Positions 1-9,239 of a stretch of DNA of 33,355 bases are shown here, piece after piece. Source of the DNA: Actinomycetota bacterium. GTDB lineage: Bacteria; Actinomycetota; UBA4738; CADDZG01; WHSQ01. The DNA lies in NCBI GenBank assembly GCA_030448085.1, contig JAUJNU010000011.1:1-33355 (forward strand). Reading direction: 5' to 3'. The notes beneath the pieces are model-generated. The model saw nothing but the letters and a program-made list of their open reading frames with translations. It did not search any database and had not been told where the DNA came from. Both the position numbers and the translations under genes were made by a program. The stretch's first letter is position 1. Each line of letters begins with the position of its first letter.

Positions 1-1
1 G

Positions 2-235
2 ATCGAGAACATCCCCGGCGTCAGCGAAGTGACGGTTCTGGGGATCGAGGACGACGAGTACGGGCAGGTCCTCGCCGCTTTCGTCGTGGGCAACGTGACG
101 GTGAAGAAGATACGGGACACCTGCAAAGTGGAGCTCGCATCGTTCAAGGTCCCCCGCAAGATCAAGGTCGTGCCGGAGCTCCCCCGCACCAGCACCGGCA
201 AGGTCCTGAAGAGGGAGCTCGTGAAGAGCCTCTAA
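2..235 (+). CDS. Acyl-CoA synthetase (AMP-binding), C-terminal fragment
   Basis: This is the last 77 residues of an ANL-superfamily acyl-CoA synthetase; the gene begins before the window. The frame is open from base 2 and stops with TAA at 233-235. The segment has the C-terminal small-domain pattern: the stretch IPGVSEVTVLGIEDDEYG, then FKVPRKIKVV, and near the end PRTSTGKVLKREL, the A10 motif whose lysine (in TGKVLK) contacts the adenylate in this family. The family activates a carboxylic acid with ATP and transfers the acyl group to CoA. The substrate cannot be told from this fragment. It is convergent with a second, complete synthetase of the same superfamily, so the two may serve related acyl-CoA chemistry; that link is inference. 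Confidence 0.85.
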   Translation: MENIPGVSEVTVLGIEDDEYGQVLAAFVVGNVTVKKIRDTCKVELASFKVPRKIKVVPELPRTSTGKVLKRELVKSL

Positions 236-248
236 CCCGCCGGATCCG

Positions 249-298
249 CTTCCTCTTCAGGAATCAGTACCGTCCTTCGAGCCTCTACTCACTCAGAA
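249..298 (+). repeat. Possible degenerate copy of the 48-bp dispersed 3'-end repeat
   Basis: The right part, ending CACTCAGAAGTTGGG at 290-304, is identical over 15 bases to the end of the repeat copy at 9002-9049 and its flank, and the preceding bases are similar. The left part matches poorly apart from an initial GCTTC. It starts 13 bp after the stop codon of the upstream gene, as the 9002 copy starts 15 bp after glnD. It overlaps the last codons of the convergent synthetase, so chance similarity is possible. Confidence 0.3.
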
Positions 299-1799
299 GT
301 TGGGTGCGGAGGGTTTTCTTGTCGATCTTGCCGACCGGGGTCTTGGGGATCTCGGTCACGATCCGGACCTCGGCCGGGATCTTGAATTTGGCGAGGTTCG
401 AGGTGCACAACTCCATCAGCTCCTCCGTTGCGACCGAGGACCCTGCGCCGAGGACGACGAGGGCCACCGGTTCCTCGCCCCATCTCTCGCTGGGCCGCCC
501 CACGACGGCCGCCTCCACCACGGCTTCATGCTTCAGCAGGAGCCCCTCGACGTCGGCGGGATAGACGTTGAAGCCGCCTCGGATGATGAGGTCCTTCTTC
601 CTGTCGACTATCCACAGATGCCCATCCGCGTCCAACCGGCCCATGTCGCCGGTGTGGAACCACCCGTCCCGGACCACCTCCGCAGTTGCCTCTTCGTTCC
701 GCCAGTAGCCCAACATCACGTTGGGCCCCTTGACCGTGATCTCACCCACCTCGTCTGGTGCGAGTGGCTCCCCCTCTTCGCCGGCGATCTTCACCTCGAC
801 CCCGTCGATGACGGCGCCGACCGATCCGATCTTTCGCGTGCCGTCCGCGATCGACGACGGCGACTGCACGGCAACGGTCGGCGAGGTCTCGGTCAGGCCG
901 TAGCCCTGGACGATCCCGCACGACGGCACCCGCTCCTCGAACGCCCGCAACACCTCGTGGGGCAGGACCGCGGCCCCCGAAGTGATCGAACGCAAGGAAG
1001 ACAGGTCGTGGTCCTCGAGCGGCATCATCAGGAGGAACTGCAGCATCGTCGGCACCAGCGCCATCCGCTCGACCTCGTGCTCGGCGACCAGAGGCAGGAT
1101 CTGCGAGGGGTCGAACCACCTCAGCATCACGCCCTTGCCCGGATTGAGCGCGCCGAGGATCGACACGTGCAACCCGAACGTGTGTGACATGGGAAGCGTG
1201 AGGAGGCCGGCCTCCCCCGCCTTCAGCTCGCTCGCCTCCGCCGCCCTGCGAGCGGTCCACTCGAGGTTGTCGTGCGAGAGCATCACGCCTTTTGAGGAGC
1301 CGGTGGTGCCGCCCGTGTAGAGGAGGGCGGCCAGGTCATCCGGGGCCCGCTCCAGGAGCCCCGCCTCACCTTTGTTCTCTAGGTCGGTCCAGGGGACGGT
1401 GCCCTCTGCGCCCTCGACCGACACGATCGCCTTCAAGGTCACCACACCCTCCGCTGCGGCTTGCAGAGACGGAAGGAGCTCGTGGCTCGTGACGCAGACC
1501 TTGGCCTCGGAGTCTTCGATGATGCGTCTGATCTCGGGCGGCGGTAACAGGAAGATGATCGGTGTCACGGCGGCACCGATCCGCCACGCCGCCCAGTAGG
1601 TGATGCTGACCTCGGGGCAGTTGGGAAGGAGGACAGCAACCCTGTCTCCAGGCTCGACGCCGAGGCTCTGGAGGCCCGCTGCGACCCGCTTCACCCGATC
1701 GGAGATCTCCGCCGAGGAGTGCCAGCGGCCTTCGAAGAATAGGGAGTCGTAATCCCCGAACTCCGTTACTTGGTCCTCGATCAAACGACCGACATTCAT
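285..1799 (-). CDS. AMP-dependent acyl-CoA synthetase (fatty-acid-CoA ligase type)
   Basis: A complete ANL-superfamily acyl-CoA synthetase of 504 residues. All core motifs are visible: the phosphate-binding loop LLYTGGTTGSSKG near residue 160, the aromatic/adenine motif GYGLTETSP near 300, the hinge block GDMGRLDADGHLWIVDRKKD near 390, and TPVGKIDKKTLR with the catalytic lysine near 490. It should form acyl-AMP and then acyl-CoA; chain length is not predictable by eye. I start it at the ATG at 1799, because AGGAG lies 6 bases upstream; the in-frame ATG at 1805 has no spacing to that site. It is divergent from the hydrolase operon (44 bp apart) and convergent with the partial synthetase. Nothing looks broken. 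Confidence 0.9.
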   Translation of the reverse strand: MNVGRLIEDQVTEFGDYDSLFFEGRWHSSAEISDRVKRVAAGLQSLGVEPGDRVAVLLPNCPEVSITYWAAWRIGAAVTPIIFLLPPPEIRRIIEDSEAKVCVTSHELLPSLQAAAEGVVTLKAIVSVEGAEGTVPWTDLENKGEAGLLERAPDDLAALLYTGGTTGSSKGVMLSHDNLEWTARRAAEASELKAGEAGLLTLPMSHTFGLHVSILGALNPGKGVMLRWFDPSQILPLVAEHEVERMALVPTMLQFLLMMPLEDHDLSSLRSITSGAAVLPHEVLRAFEERVPSCGIVQGYGLTETSPTVAVQSPSSIADGTRKIGSVGAVIDGVEVKIAGEEGEPLAPDEVGEITVKGPNVMLGYWRNEEATAEVVRDGWFHTGDMGRLDADGHLWIVDRKKDLIIRGGFNVYPADVEGLLLKHEAVVEAAVVGRPSERWGEEPVALVVLGAGSSVATEELMELCTSNLAKFKIPAEVRIVTEIPKTPVGKIDKKTLRTQLLSE

Positions 1800-1843
1800 G
1801 ATCATCTCCTTCGTCGCGTCCGGGGGGCCGTAATCTACCCACC

Positions 1844-2650
1844 ATGCCTAGGTTCGGCTACGACGGGTTCGATATCGCCTTCGATCAACGGGGACGGAAG
1901 AGGGGCTCGGCGGAGCGGCCGATCGTCCTCATCCACGGCCTGTTGTTCCCACGAACCCATCACACATCTCTCGCCGACGCCTTGGCCGAGCGCGGCAACA
2001 GGGTGATCCTCATCGACCTCTTGGGGCACGGCGACAGCGATCAGCCGCAGCACATGCGCCATTACACGATGGAGATCTTCGGACGGCAGGTGATCGCGCT
2101 GCTGGACCACCTCGACATCCCCGAGGCCGTCATCGGGGGGACGTCGCTCGGCGCGAACGTCACGCTCGAGGCGACGAATCACGCCCCCGACAGGGTGAAG
2201 GCGATGTTCCTCGAGATGCCCGTCCTCGAGAGAGCCGCTCCCGCCGCGGCGATGATCTTCCTGCCGCTGACGATCGCTTACGCAGAAGGCTCGACCGCCT
2301 TCCGCTGGGTCAGCCGGGTGATGCGGGCGGTGCCCCGGGGGCTCACCCTTTACTGGGACGTGATGCTGGACCTTCTCTCTCGCGACCAGGAGCCGTCTGC
2401 GGCGATCCTTCACCTGCTGACGGGACGCCTCGCTCCCCACCACGACGACCGGGTGAAGATCGACAAGAGGACGTTGATCATGGCCCACCCCCGCGACCTG
2501 CTTCATCCGTTCTCCGACGCGGCGGCGCTTCATCGCGAGCTGCCGAACTCCGAGCTGATCAGGGCCCGGCACTTCTTCGAGCTTCGGTTCGCCCCGAACA
2601 GGCTGTCCGACTTGATCGCCGACTTCCTCGACGAGGTATGGGCGACATGA
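1844..2650 (+). CDS. Alpha/beta-fold hydrolase
   Basis: A 268-residue alpha/beta hydrolase. The family signs are an oxyanion-hole motif LIHGLL near residue 28, a nucleophile elbow GGTSLGA (GxSxG type, Ser as nucleophile), a late acidic segment AHPRDLLHP and a C-terminal His in ARHFFELR, which together could make a Ser-Asp-His triad. The substrate is unknown; an ester or lactone is the default expectation. No Shine-Dalgarno site precedes the ATG. A TAATCT hexamer at 1831-1836 is 7 bases upstream, which would suit a leaderless transcript, common in Actinomycetota (inference). The stop overlaps the zwf start (ATGA), so it is the first gene of a hydrolase-zwf-pgl operon. A lactonase or a detoxifying esterase would both fit that setting. 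Confidence 0.85.
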   Translation: MPRFGYDGFDIAFDQRGRKRGSAERPIVLIHGLLFPRTHHTSLADALAERGNRVILIDLLGHGDSDQPQHMRHYTMEIFGRQVIALLDHLDIPEAVIGGTSLGANVTLEATNHAPDRVKAMFLEMPVLERAAPAAAMIFLPLTIAYAEGSTAFRWVSRVMRAVPRGLTLYWDVMLDLLSRDQEPSAAILHLLTGRLAPHHDDRVKIDKRTLIMAHPRDLLHPFSDAAALHRELPNSELIRARHFFELRFAPNRLSDLIADFLDEVWAT

Positions 2651-4101
2651 AGCCACGCAAGGCCGAGCCATGCGTGGTGGTGATCTTCGGGGCCTCGGGC
2701 GACCTCGCTTCGCGAAAGCTCGTACCCGCGCTCCACAACCTGCAGATGGAGGGCCTGATACCCGAGTCCCTCGCGGTGATCGGCACCTCCAGGACCGAGT
2801 ACGGAGACGCCGAATTCCAGAAGCAGATGCACGAGGCGGTTGAGGAGCACTCGCGCATCAAGCCGACAGACGCCGGATGGGAGACGTTCTTCTCCGACAT
2901 CCACTACATCCCGGGAGACCTCAACAAAGAAGAGACGTTCGCCGCCATAGGCAAGAAGCTCGAGGAGATCGACGAGAAGAACGGGACGAAGGGCAACAGG
3001 GTCTGGTATCTCGCTACGGCGCCCTCTTTCTTCAGCATGACGGCGAAGGGGATCGCCAAGGCGGGGCTGCTCGCGACCGGCGGCTGGCACCGTCTCGTGA
3101 TCGAGAAACCGTTCGGGCACGACCTCGCCTCAGCGAAAGAGCTGCTGGGCGAGCTGCAAGAGGATTACGCCGAGGACCAGATCTACAGGATCGATCACTA
3201 CCTCGGTAAAGAAACCGTTCAGAACCTGCTGGTCTTCAGGTTCGCGAACGCGATCTTCGAGCCGTTGTGGGACCGCCGCTACATCGACCAGGTCCAGATC
3301 ACGGTGGCGGAGTCGATCGGGGTGGAACAGAGAGCCGGTTTCTACGAGAGCATCGGCGCGCTCCGCGATGTGGGGCAGAACCATCTCCTTCAGCTGCTGG
3401 CATTGACGGCCATGGAGGCGCCGATCGCGTGGGACGCGGACGCTATCCGCAACGAGAAGGTCAAGGTCCTCAGAGCCGTGCGCCGGCTGGGACAGGATGA
3501 ATGTCAGGACGGAGTGGTCCGGGGGCAATACGCGGGCTACCGCTCGGAGGAGGGGGTGGACGCTCACTCGTCCACCGAGACGTTCATCGCGATGAAGCTC
3601 CTCATCGACAACTGGCGGTGGGCGGACGTTCCCTTCTACCTGCGGACCGGCAAGAAGCTTCCCGAGCGCGAGACCGAGGTCGTGATCCAGTTCAAACGCG
3701 TACCCCACCTCATGTTCAAGAAGACATCGGTGGAGGAGCTCGAGCCGAACGTCCTCATCATCAGGGTCCAGCCGGACGAGGGGATAACCCTGACGTTCGG
3801 GGTCAAGGTGCCGGGCCCGGATGTAGAGGTGCGCACCGTCGATATGGAGTTCGATTACGAGAGTGACTTCGGGTCCGGCTCCCCGGAGGCCTACGAGCGC
3901 CTGTTGCTCGACTGCATCCTCGGGGACGCCACGCTCTTCACCCGCTCCGACGAGATCCTCGAGGCATGGGAGATAGGCGACCCCGTGCTGGCGTACTGGG
4001 CGCAGGGCGGCAGGCCCGCCTTCTACGAAGCCGGGGACTGGGGGCCGGACGCCGCCCTCGAGCTCCCCCGGCGGGACGGTCACCGCTGGAGGCCCAGATG
4101 A
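2647..4101 (+). CDS. zwf: Glucose-6-phosphate 1-dehydrogenase
   Basis: This enzyme oxidises glucose 6-phosphate to 6-phosphogluconolactone and makes NADPH, the first step of the oxidative pentose phosphate pathway. The N-terminal Rossmann motif GASGDLASRKL, the motif VIEKPFGHDL and the active-site signature RIDHYLGKE are all present. The protein is 484 residues, normal for the family. I prefer the ATG at 2647 because it forms an ATGA overlap with the hydrolase stop and has GAGG 11 bases upstream; the ATG at 2638 is only 2 bases from that site. The next gene, pgl, starts within its stop codon, so the enzyme that consumes its product is translationally coupled. Confidence 0.95.
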   Translation: MKPRKAEPCVVVIFGASGDLASRKLVPALHNLQMEGLIPESLAVIGTSRTEYGDAEFQKQMHEAVEEHSRIKPTDAGWETFFSDIHYIPGDLNKEETFAAIGKKLEEIDEKNGTKGNRVWYLATAPSFFSMTAKGIAKAGLLATGGWHRLVIEKPFGHDLASAKELLGELQEDYAEDQIYRIDHYLGKETVQNLLVFRFANAIFEPLWDRRYIDQVQITVAESIGVEQRAGFYESIGALRDVGQNHLLQLLALTAMEAPIAWDADAIRNEKVKVLRAVRRLGQDECQDGVVRGQYAGYRSEEGVDAHSSTETFIAMKLLIDNWRWADVPFYLRTGKKLPERETEVVIQFKRVPHLMFKKTSVEELEPNVLIIRVQPDEGITLTFGVKVPGPDVEVRTVDMEFDYESDFGSGSPEAYERLLLDCILGDATLFTRSDEILEAWEIGDPVLAYWAQGGRPAFYEAGDWGPDAALELPRRDGHRWRPR

Positions 4102-4769
4102 GCTTCAGGACTGAGATCTACCCGTATCCCAGCTACGCGACCGAGGCCGCCGGGGTGATAGGCCGGCACCTTCCGGCGCAAGGGTCCGTCGTCCTCACCG
4201 GGGGCACGACGGCAGCCAAGGTCTACCCGGTCCTGGCGCGCGGGGGCCACGACTGGTTCCGCTTGGACGTCACTTTCTCAGACGAGCGCTGCGTCCCGCC
4301 CGAGCACGAAGAGAGCAACTACAAGATGGCCTGCGGCCTGCTCCTCGAGGTTGCCGCTCCCGCAGCCATCCACAGGATGCCCGGCGAGCTGGACCCGGAA
4401 GAGGGAGCGGCCCACTTCCACCGCACGATCGCTCCCGCGGCGTCCAAGGGGTTCGACCTCCTGCTGATCGGCATGGGCGCAGATGCTCACGTCGGGGCGA
4501 TGTTCCCTCACTCACCTGCTTTGGGAGAGCAGGATCTCTACTGCCGGGCGGTCGACAGGCCCGATGGGATGCGAGGTCTCACGTTGACGCCTCCGGCGAT
4601 GCTGGGGGCGAAGAAGATCCTCGTGCTCGTCACGGGTGAGGCCAAGGCCGAGACGGTGAAGCGCGTGATCCAGGGAGGCGAGACCCCAGACACCTGCCCC
4701 GCCCGGCTGCTCGTCCCGCACCCGGACGTGACTTTCCTGCTGGACCGGGCGGCAGCCTCGGCCCTCTAG
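4098..4769 (+). CDS. pgl: 6-phosphogluconolactonase
   Basis: It hydrolyses 6-phosphogluconolactone to 6-phosphogluconate, the step after Zwf. At 223 residues it has the normal length of a stand-alone Pgl (NagB/RpiA/CoA-transferase fold). Recognisable motifs are VVLTGGTTAAKVYP near residue 31, TFSDERCVPPEHEESN near 60, and LLLIGMGADAHVGAMFP near 125. In the last motif most family members have Asp-Gly-His; here it reads Asp-Ala-His, with the acidic residue and histidine kept. The start ATG at 4098 overlaps the zwf stop (ATGA) and has GGAGG 5 bases upstream. A longer frame extends upstream, but it only shadows zwf. Confidence 0.93.
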   Translation: MSFRTEIYPYPSYATEAAGVIGRHLPAQGSVVLTGGTTAAKVYPVLARGGHDWFRLDVTFSDERCVPPEHEESNYKMACGLLLEVAAPAAIHRMPGELDPEEGAAHFHRTIAPAASKGFDLLLIGMGADAHVGAMFPHSPALGEQDLYCRAVDRPDGMRGLTLTPPAMLGAKKILVLVTGEAKAETVKRVIQGGETPDTCPARLLVPHPDVTFLLDRAAASAL

Positions 4770-4801
4770 GCCGGGCTCGGGCGTCAAGCCTGAGGGAAGC
4801 T

Positions 4802-4839
4802 TTAACGGCCGGGAAACGGTCACGAAACAAACGTGAAAC
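4802..4839 (+). promoter_or_regulatory. GlnR-type operator upstream of amt-glnK-glnD
   Basis: Four half-sites lie at exact 11-bp spacing: TTAAC at 4802, GAAAC at 4813, GAAAC at 4824 and GAAAC at 4835, each separated by 6 bases. In Streptomyces the nitrogen regulator GlnR binds boxes of the form GTnAC-n6-GAAAC repeated twice, including one before amtB. Here the two GTnAC positions read TTAAC and GAAAC. The box ends 47 bases before the amt start, the right place to overlap a -35 region. Binding by GlnR is inferred; no glnR gene is in the window. Confidence 0.8.
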
Positions 4840-4886
4840 ACCGCCGCCATTACATCCTCTCCAACGTTCCCGAAGGAAGGATGCAC

Positions 4887-6538
<1,652 letters not shown>

Positions 6539-6641
6539 GCTCCGGGCCGCCGCGGCGGTCACTCCCCGAACGGGTACCGAGGTAGCTCGCCGGCGGGCAC
6601 TGAGGGTCGATGAGGCCCTCGGGCAGCTCGCCGCAGGAGCC

Positions 6642-8606
6642 TTGTCAGAGGACGGTGGGGTCGCGCTCGTCGCGGTAGGCGGCTACGGACGGGGCGATCT
6701 CTCCCCCCACTCGGACCTCGACATCCTGTTCGTGAACCGGCCCCGGGCCGACGTCCGGGACGAGGTGCTGAAGGCGATCCTCTACCCGCTGTGGGATGCG
6801 GGGTTCGCCCTCGGTCATGCAGTCGTATCGCCGGCCGGAGCCGTCGACAGGGCAGAGAGGGACCTTCACGCGGCCACATCGCTCCTCACGGCTCGATTCG
6901 TGGCCGGGGACCGGTCCCTCGTCGAGGACCTCGAGCGACGGCGAGACCGCTGGCTGGCGAGACGCAAACGCCAGGTTCTCCTTCGCCTGACCCTGGCGCT
7001 GAAGGAGCGACACGAGGGCGTGCAGCGCCTGGGGTGGACGCTGGCCCCGCACCTCAAGGAGGACGCCGGGGGTCTACGCGACGTGCATGCGATCGGCTGG
7101 CTCGCGGCGGCAGGAGGAGAGGTGGAGCCGCTGTCACCGGCCGTCGTCGAGGCGCGCTCCCTGCTGCTGGCGGCTCGTGAGGCTCTGCACGGAGAGCTGC
7201 CTCGCCCGAGCGACAGGATCCGCTCGGACCTGCAGGCCACGGTGGCAGAGCGGCTCGGGTTCGCCGGCGAGCAGCCTACCCACCAGCTGATGATCCTCGT
7301 GCACCGGGCGGGACGGGTGATCGAGTCGGAGGTCAAAGCGGCGATGGAGAAGGTTCAGGAGTCGATGGCGAGGGGGCCGCGGAGATCGGGGAGCTCGGCA
7401 GCCATCAACGCCTTCGTGCGGCTGGAGGACGGTTACCTGACGACGGGATCGAGCGGGGCCGAGGCGGCGCTCGCGCTCGTTGCTGCTCATTCCACGACCG
7501 GGCGGCCCGTTGCCCGGAGGGCCCTCGCGACCGCCAAGGACAGCTTCGAGGGGCAAGTGCGTTGGTCCGGGTCCCTCCTCGCGTCCTTCTGCGAGCTCCT
7601 CGAGGGAGGGCATGCCCTGGCAGCTTTGGAGATGCTCGACGATCTGGGGGCCATGACCCGGTTGATGCCGGAGTGGTCGGCTGTGCGGGGGCAGATACAG
7701 AACGACCCCTGGCACCGCTTCACGGTGGACGGGCACTTGTTCACGACGGTCGCAGAGACCCGTCGCTCGATCGAGGAGGATCCCGTGGCGGCCGCGGCCG
7801 TCCGGGAGGCGGAAGCCACGAGATCGCTGTTCGTCGCCGCGCTCCTCCACGACATTGGTAAGGGGTCGGGGGGCGACCACTCGATCGAGGGCGAGGCGAT
7901 GGCCCGCAGGATCGCCTCGCGCATCGGGCTGTCGGCTGAAGAAGTCGATGCCGTGGCTGCCCTCGTCCGCCATCATCTCCTTCTTGCGGACACGGCAACG
8001 AGGCGGGACACCGACGACCCTGCGGTCCTGGCTGGAGTGGCCCGCCTCGTCGGCAGCCCCGACCGTTTGCGCCTCCTCTACGTCCTTACGAGGGCCGACG
8101 GGCTGGCGACGGGCCCCCTCGCGTGGGGCGACTGGAAGCAGTCGCTCGTGGCCGACCTCTATCGGAAGGTGATCTCCTGGATGGAGTCAGAAGAGCGGGG
8201 GTGGGGCCGGACGGGGGAAGCGGGATCGGGGGAGGCGGCCTCAGAAGCCGGGCCGGGGGAAGAGGGCCAGCCCCGGGAAGGCCGGTCCGGCGGCGCCCCC
8301 GAGGGGGCTCGGATGCTCGAGTCCCTCCCCCCCTCCTACGCTCACTCCTCATCGAGCGAGGAGATCGAGCAGGAGATGGAGCTCCTGCTCCGCGCCCCCG
8401 AGCAGGGTGAGGTGGGGGTCGCGTTCAGGGAGCGGTCTCCCGCCAGGGGCTCCTTGAGCGTGTGCTTCCGGGATCGGCCGGGGGCTCTCGCCCGGACGGC
8501 GGGGGTGCTGGCGCTACACAGGGTCGACGTGCTGGGGGCCCTCGCCTACTCGACCTCGGACGGGCTCGCCCTCGAACGCTTCGAGGTAGAGCTCCGCCCC
8601 CCGTGA
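6642..8606 (+). CDS. glnD: [Protein-PII] nucleotidyltransferase GlnD, frameshifted at the C-terminal end
   Basis: The bifunctional enzyme that modifies and demodifies PII. Seen in order: a nucleotidyltransferase motif GGYGRGDLSPHSDLDILF with the two metal aspartates, a helical middle region with NDPWHRFTVDGHL, an HD phosphohydrolase core (AALLHDIGKGSGGDHSIEG, then VRHHLLL), an odd Gly/Glu/Ser-rich insert at about residues 515-570, and the first ACT domain (SVCFRDRPGALARTAGVLAL). The frame stops early at 8606 and the second ACT domain continues in other frames. The only canonical start in this frame is TTG at 6642 with a poor ribosome site, yet GlnD-like coding (LRVDEALGQLAAGALSEDGG) runs upstream to about 6540 without any start codon. 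The true N-terminus is therefore probably longer and hidden by an indel. Confidence 0.88.
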   Translation: MSEDGGVALVAVGGYGRGDLSPHSDLDILFVNRPRADVRDEVLKAILYPLWDAGFALGHAVVSPAGAVDRAERDLHAATSLLTARFVAGDRSLVEDLERRRDRWLARRKRQVLLRLTLALKERHEGVQRLGWTLAPHLKEDAGGLRDVHAIGWLAAAGGEVEPLSPAVVEARSLLLAAREALHGELPRPSDRIRSDLQATVAERLGFAGEQPTHQLMILVHRAGRVIESEVKAAMEKVQESMARGPRRSGSSAAINAFVRLEDGYLTTGSSGAEAALALVAAHSTTGRPVARRALATAKDSFEGQVRWSGSLLASFCELLEGGHALAALEMLDDLGAMTRLMPEWSAVRGQIQNDPWHRFTVDGHLFTTVAETRRSIEEDPVAAAAVREAEATRSLFVAALLHDIGKGSGGDHSIEGEAMARRIASRIGLSAEEVDAVAALVRHHLLLADTATRRDTDDPAVLAGVARLVGSPDRLRLLYVLTRADGLATGPLAWGDWKQSLVADLYRKVISWMESEERGWGRTGEAGSGEAASEAGPGEEGQPREGRSGGAPEGARMLESLPPSYAHSSSSEEIEQEMELLLRAPEQGEVGVAFRERSPARGSLSVCFRDRPGALARTAGVLALHRVDVLGALAYSTSDGLALERFEVELRPP

Positions 8607-8986
8607 GGCCGACCCCGGGTCGAGGCGGACCTGCGGGACGCCGTCACAGGCCGGTGGAGCTGCTTCCTCTCGCGCGGACGCCGGCGGACTACCGAACTGG
8701 GCCGGAGGTCGTCCCCCAGGTGAGGGTGCTGAGGGACGAGTCCGAGCACTCGACGGTGATCGAGGTGCGGGCCGCAGACGCTGTGGGCCTCCTCTACTGC
8801 ATCTCCTCCGCCCTCACCGACCTCGACCTCGACATCCACCTCGCGAAGATCGACACCCGGGGGGAGCGTGTCGTCGACGTCTTCTACGTGAGGTCGGTGA
8901 CCGGAGGAAAGCTGGACGAGGCCCAGGAGAAAGAGGTGCCGGGGGCGATCTCCTACCGCGTCCGAAGGCTCCTCGGCGGGCCCTGA
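8607..8986 (+). pseudogene. glnD: GlnD C-terminal remainder (linker and second ACT domain), out of frame
   Basis: Coding similarity continues after the 8606 stop in two other frames. The first piece, about 8613-8670, reads VEADLRDAVTGRWSCFLSR, the linker expected between the ACT domains. The second, about 8670-8986, contains DESEHSTVIEVRAADAVGLL and DIHLAKIDTRGERVVDVFYV, a standard final ACT domain of GlnD, and ends at TGA 8984-8986. Two single-base indels would restore one frame. The protein sequence is well conserved on both sides, so these are more likely read or assembly errors than true decay. ACT domains sense glutamine in GlnD; if the breaks are real, the sensing module would be lost. 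Confidence 0.75.
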
Positions 8987-9001
8987 GCCGCGCCTCAGCT
9001 G

Positions 9002-9049
9002 CTTCTTGTCGAACTATCGGACACATACGGGCGCTGTATCCACTCAGAA
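9002..9049 (+). repeat. Dispersed 48-bp imperfect palindrome, copy A
   Basis: In the polarity used here the repeat begins TTCTTGTCGA and ends GTATCCACTCAGAA. This copy lies 15 bp downstream of the last glnD stop, between two plus-strand genes, so its polarity can only belong to glnD as a 3'-end element. It differs from copy B at seven of 48 positions. Related copies are at 15945-15992, 25010-25060 and 28343-28390, all on the minus strand. Confidence 0.85.
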
Positions 9050-9146
9050 GTTGGGGCGGGGGTGCCGATAAGAGGAGGGACATCTCCGGGAGGCCGACTT
9101 GGGGCTCAAGTGATCCACCCAAGATGCCGAAAGAGAAGGAGTATCC

Positions 9147-9230
9147 AGTGACAAGGGCAAACCCACGGTGACGTGGGGACGCAAAGCCAGGGGCCCGTCT
9201 GTTTCAGAGGGGTTGCCCAGCCACCGAATG
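9147..9230 (+). ncRNA. Cyclic di-GMP-I (GEMM) riboswitch before the CAP-domain gene
   Basis: The conserved core is directly visible: GGGCAAACC at 9155, a hairpin CCCAC/GTGGG, GGGACGCAAAGCC (with the GCAAAG loop) near 9177, GGGGCCC, a short TCTG/CAGA hairpin, and GGGTTGCCCAGCCACCGA ending near 9227. This order matches the class-I cyclic-di-GMP aptamer. The gene's ribosome site (GGAGAGG at 9230-9236) follows immediately, so control of translation initiation is the simplest mode. All three G residues before CAAACC are kept, as in c-di-GMP-binding members. Confidence 0.9.
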
Positions 9231-9239
9231 GAGAGGGTA

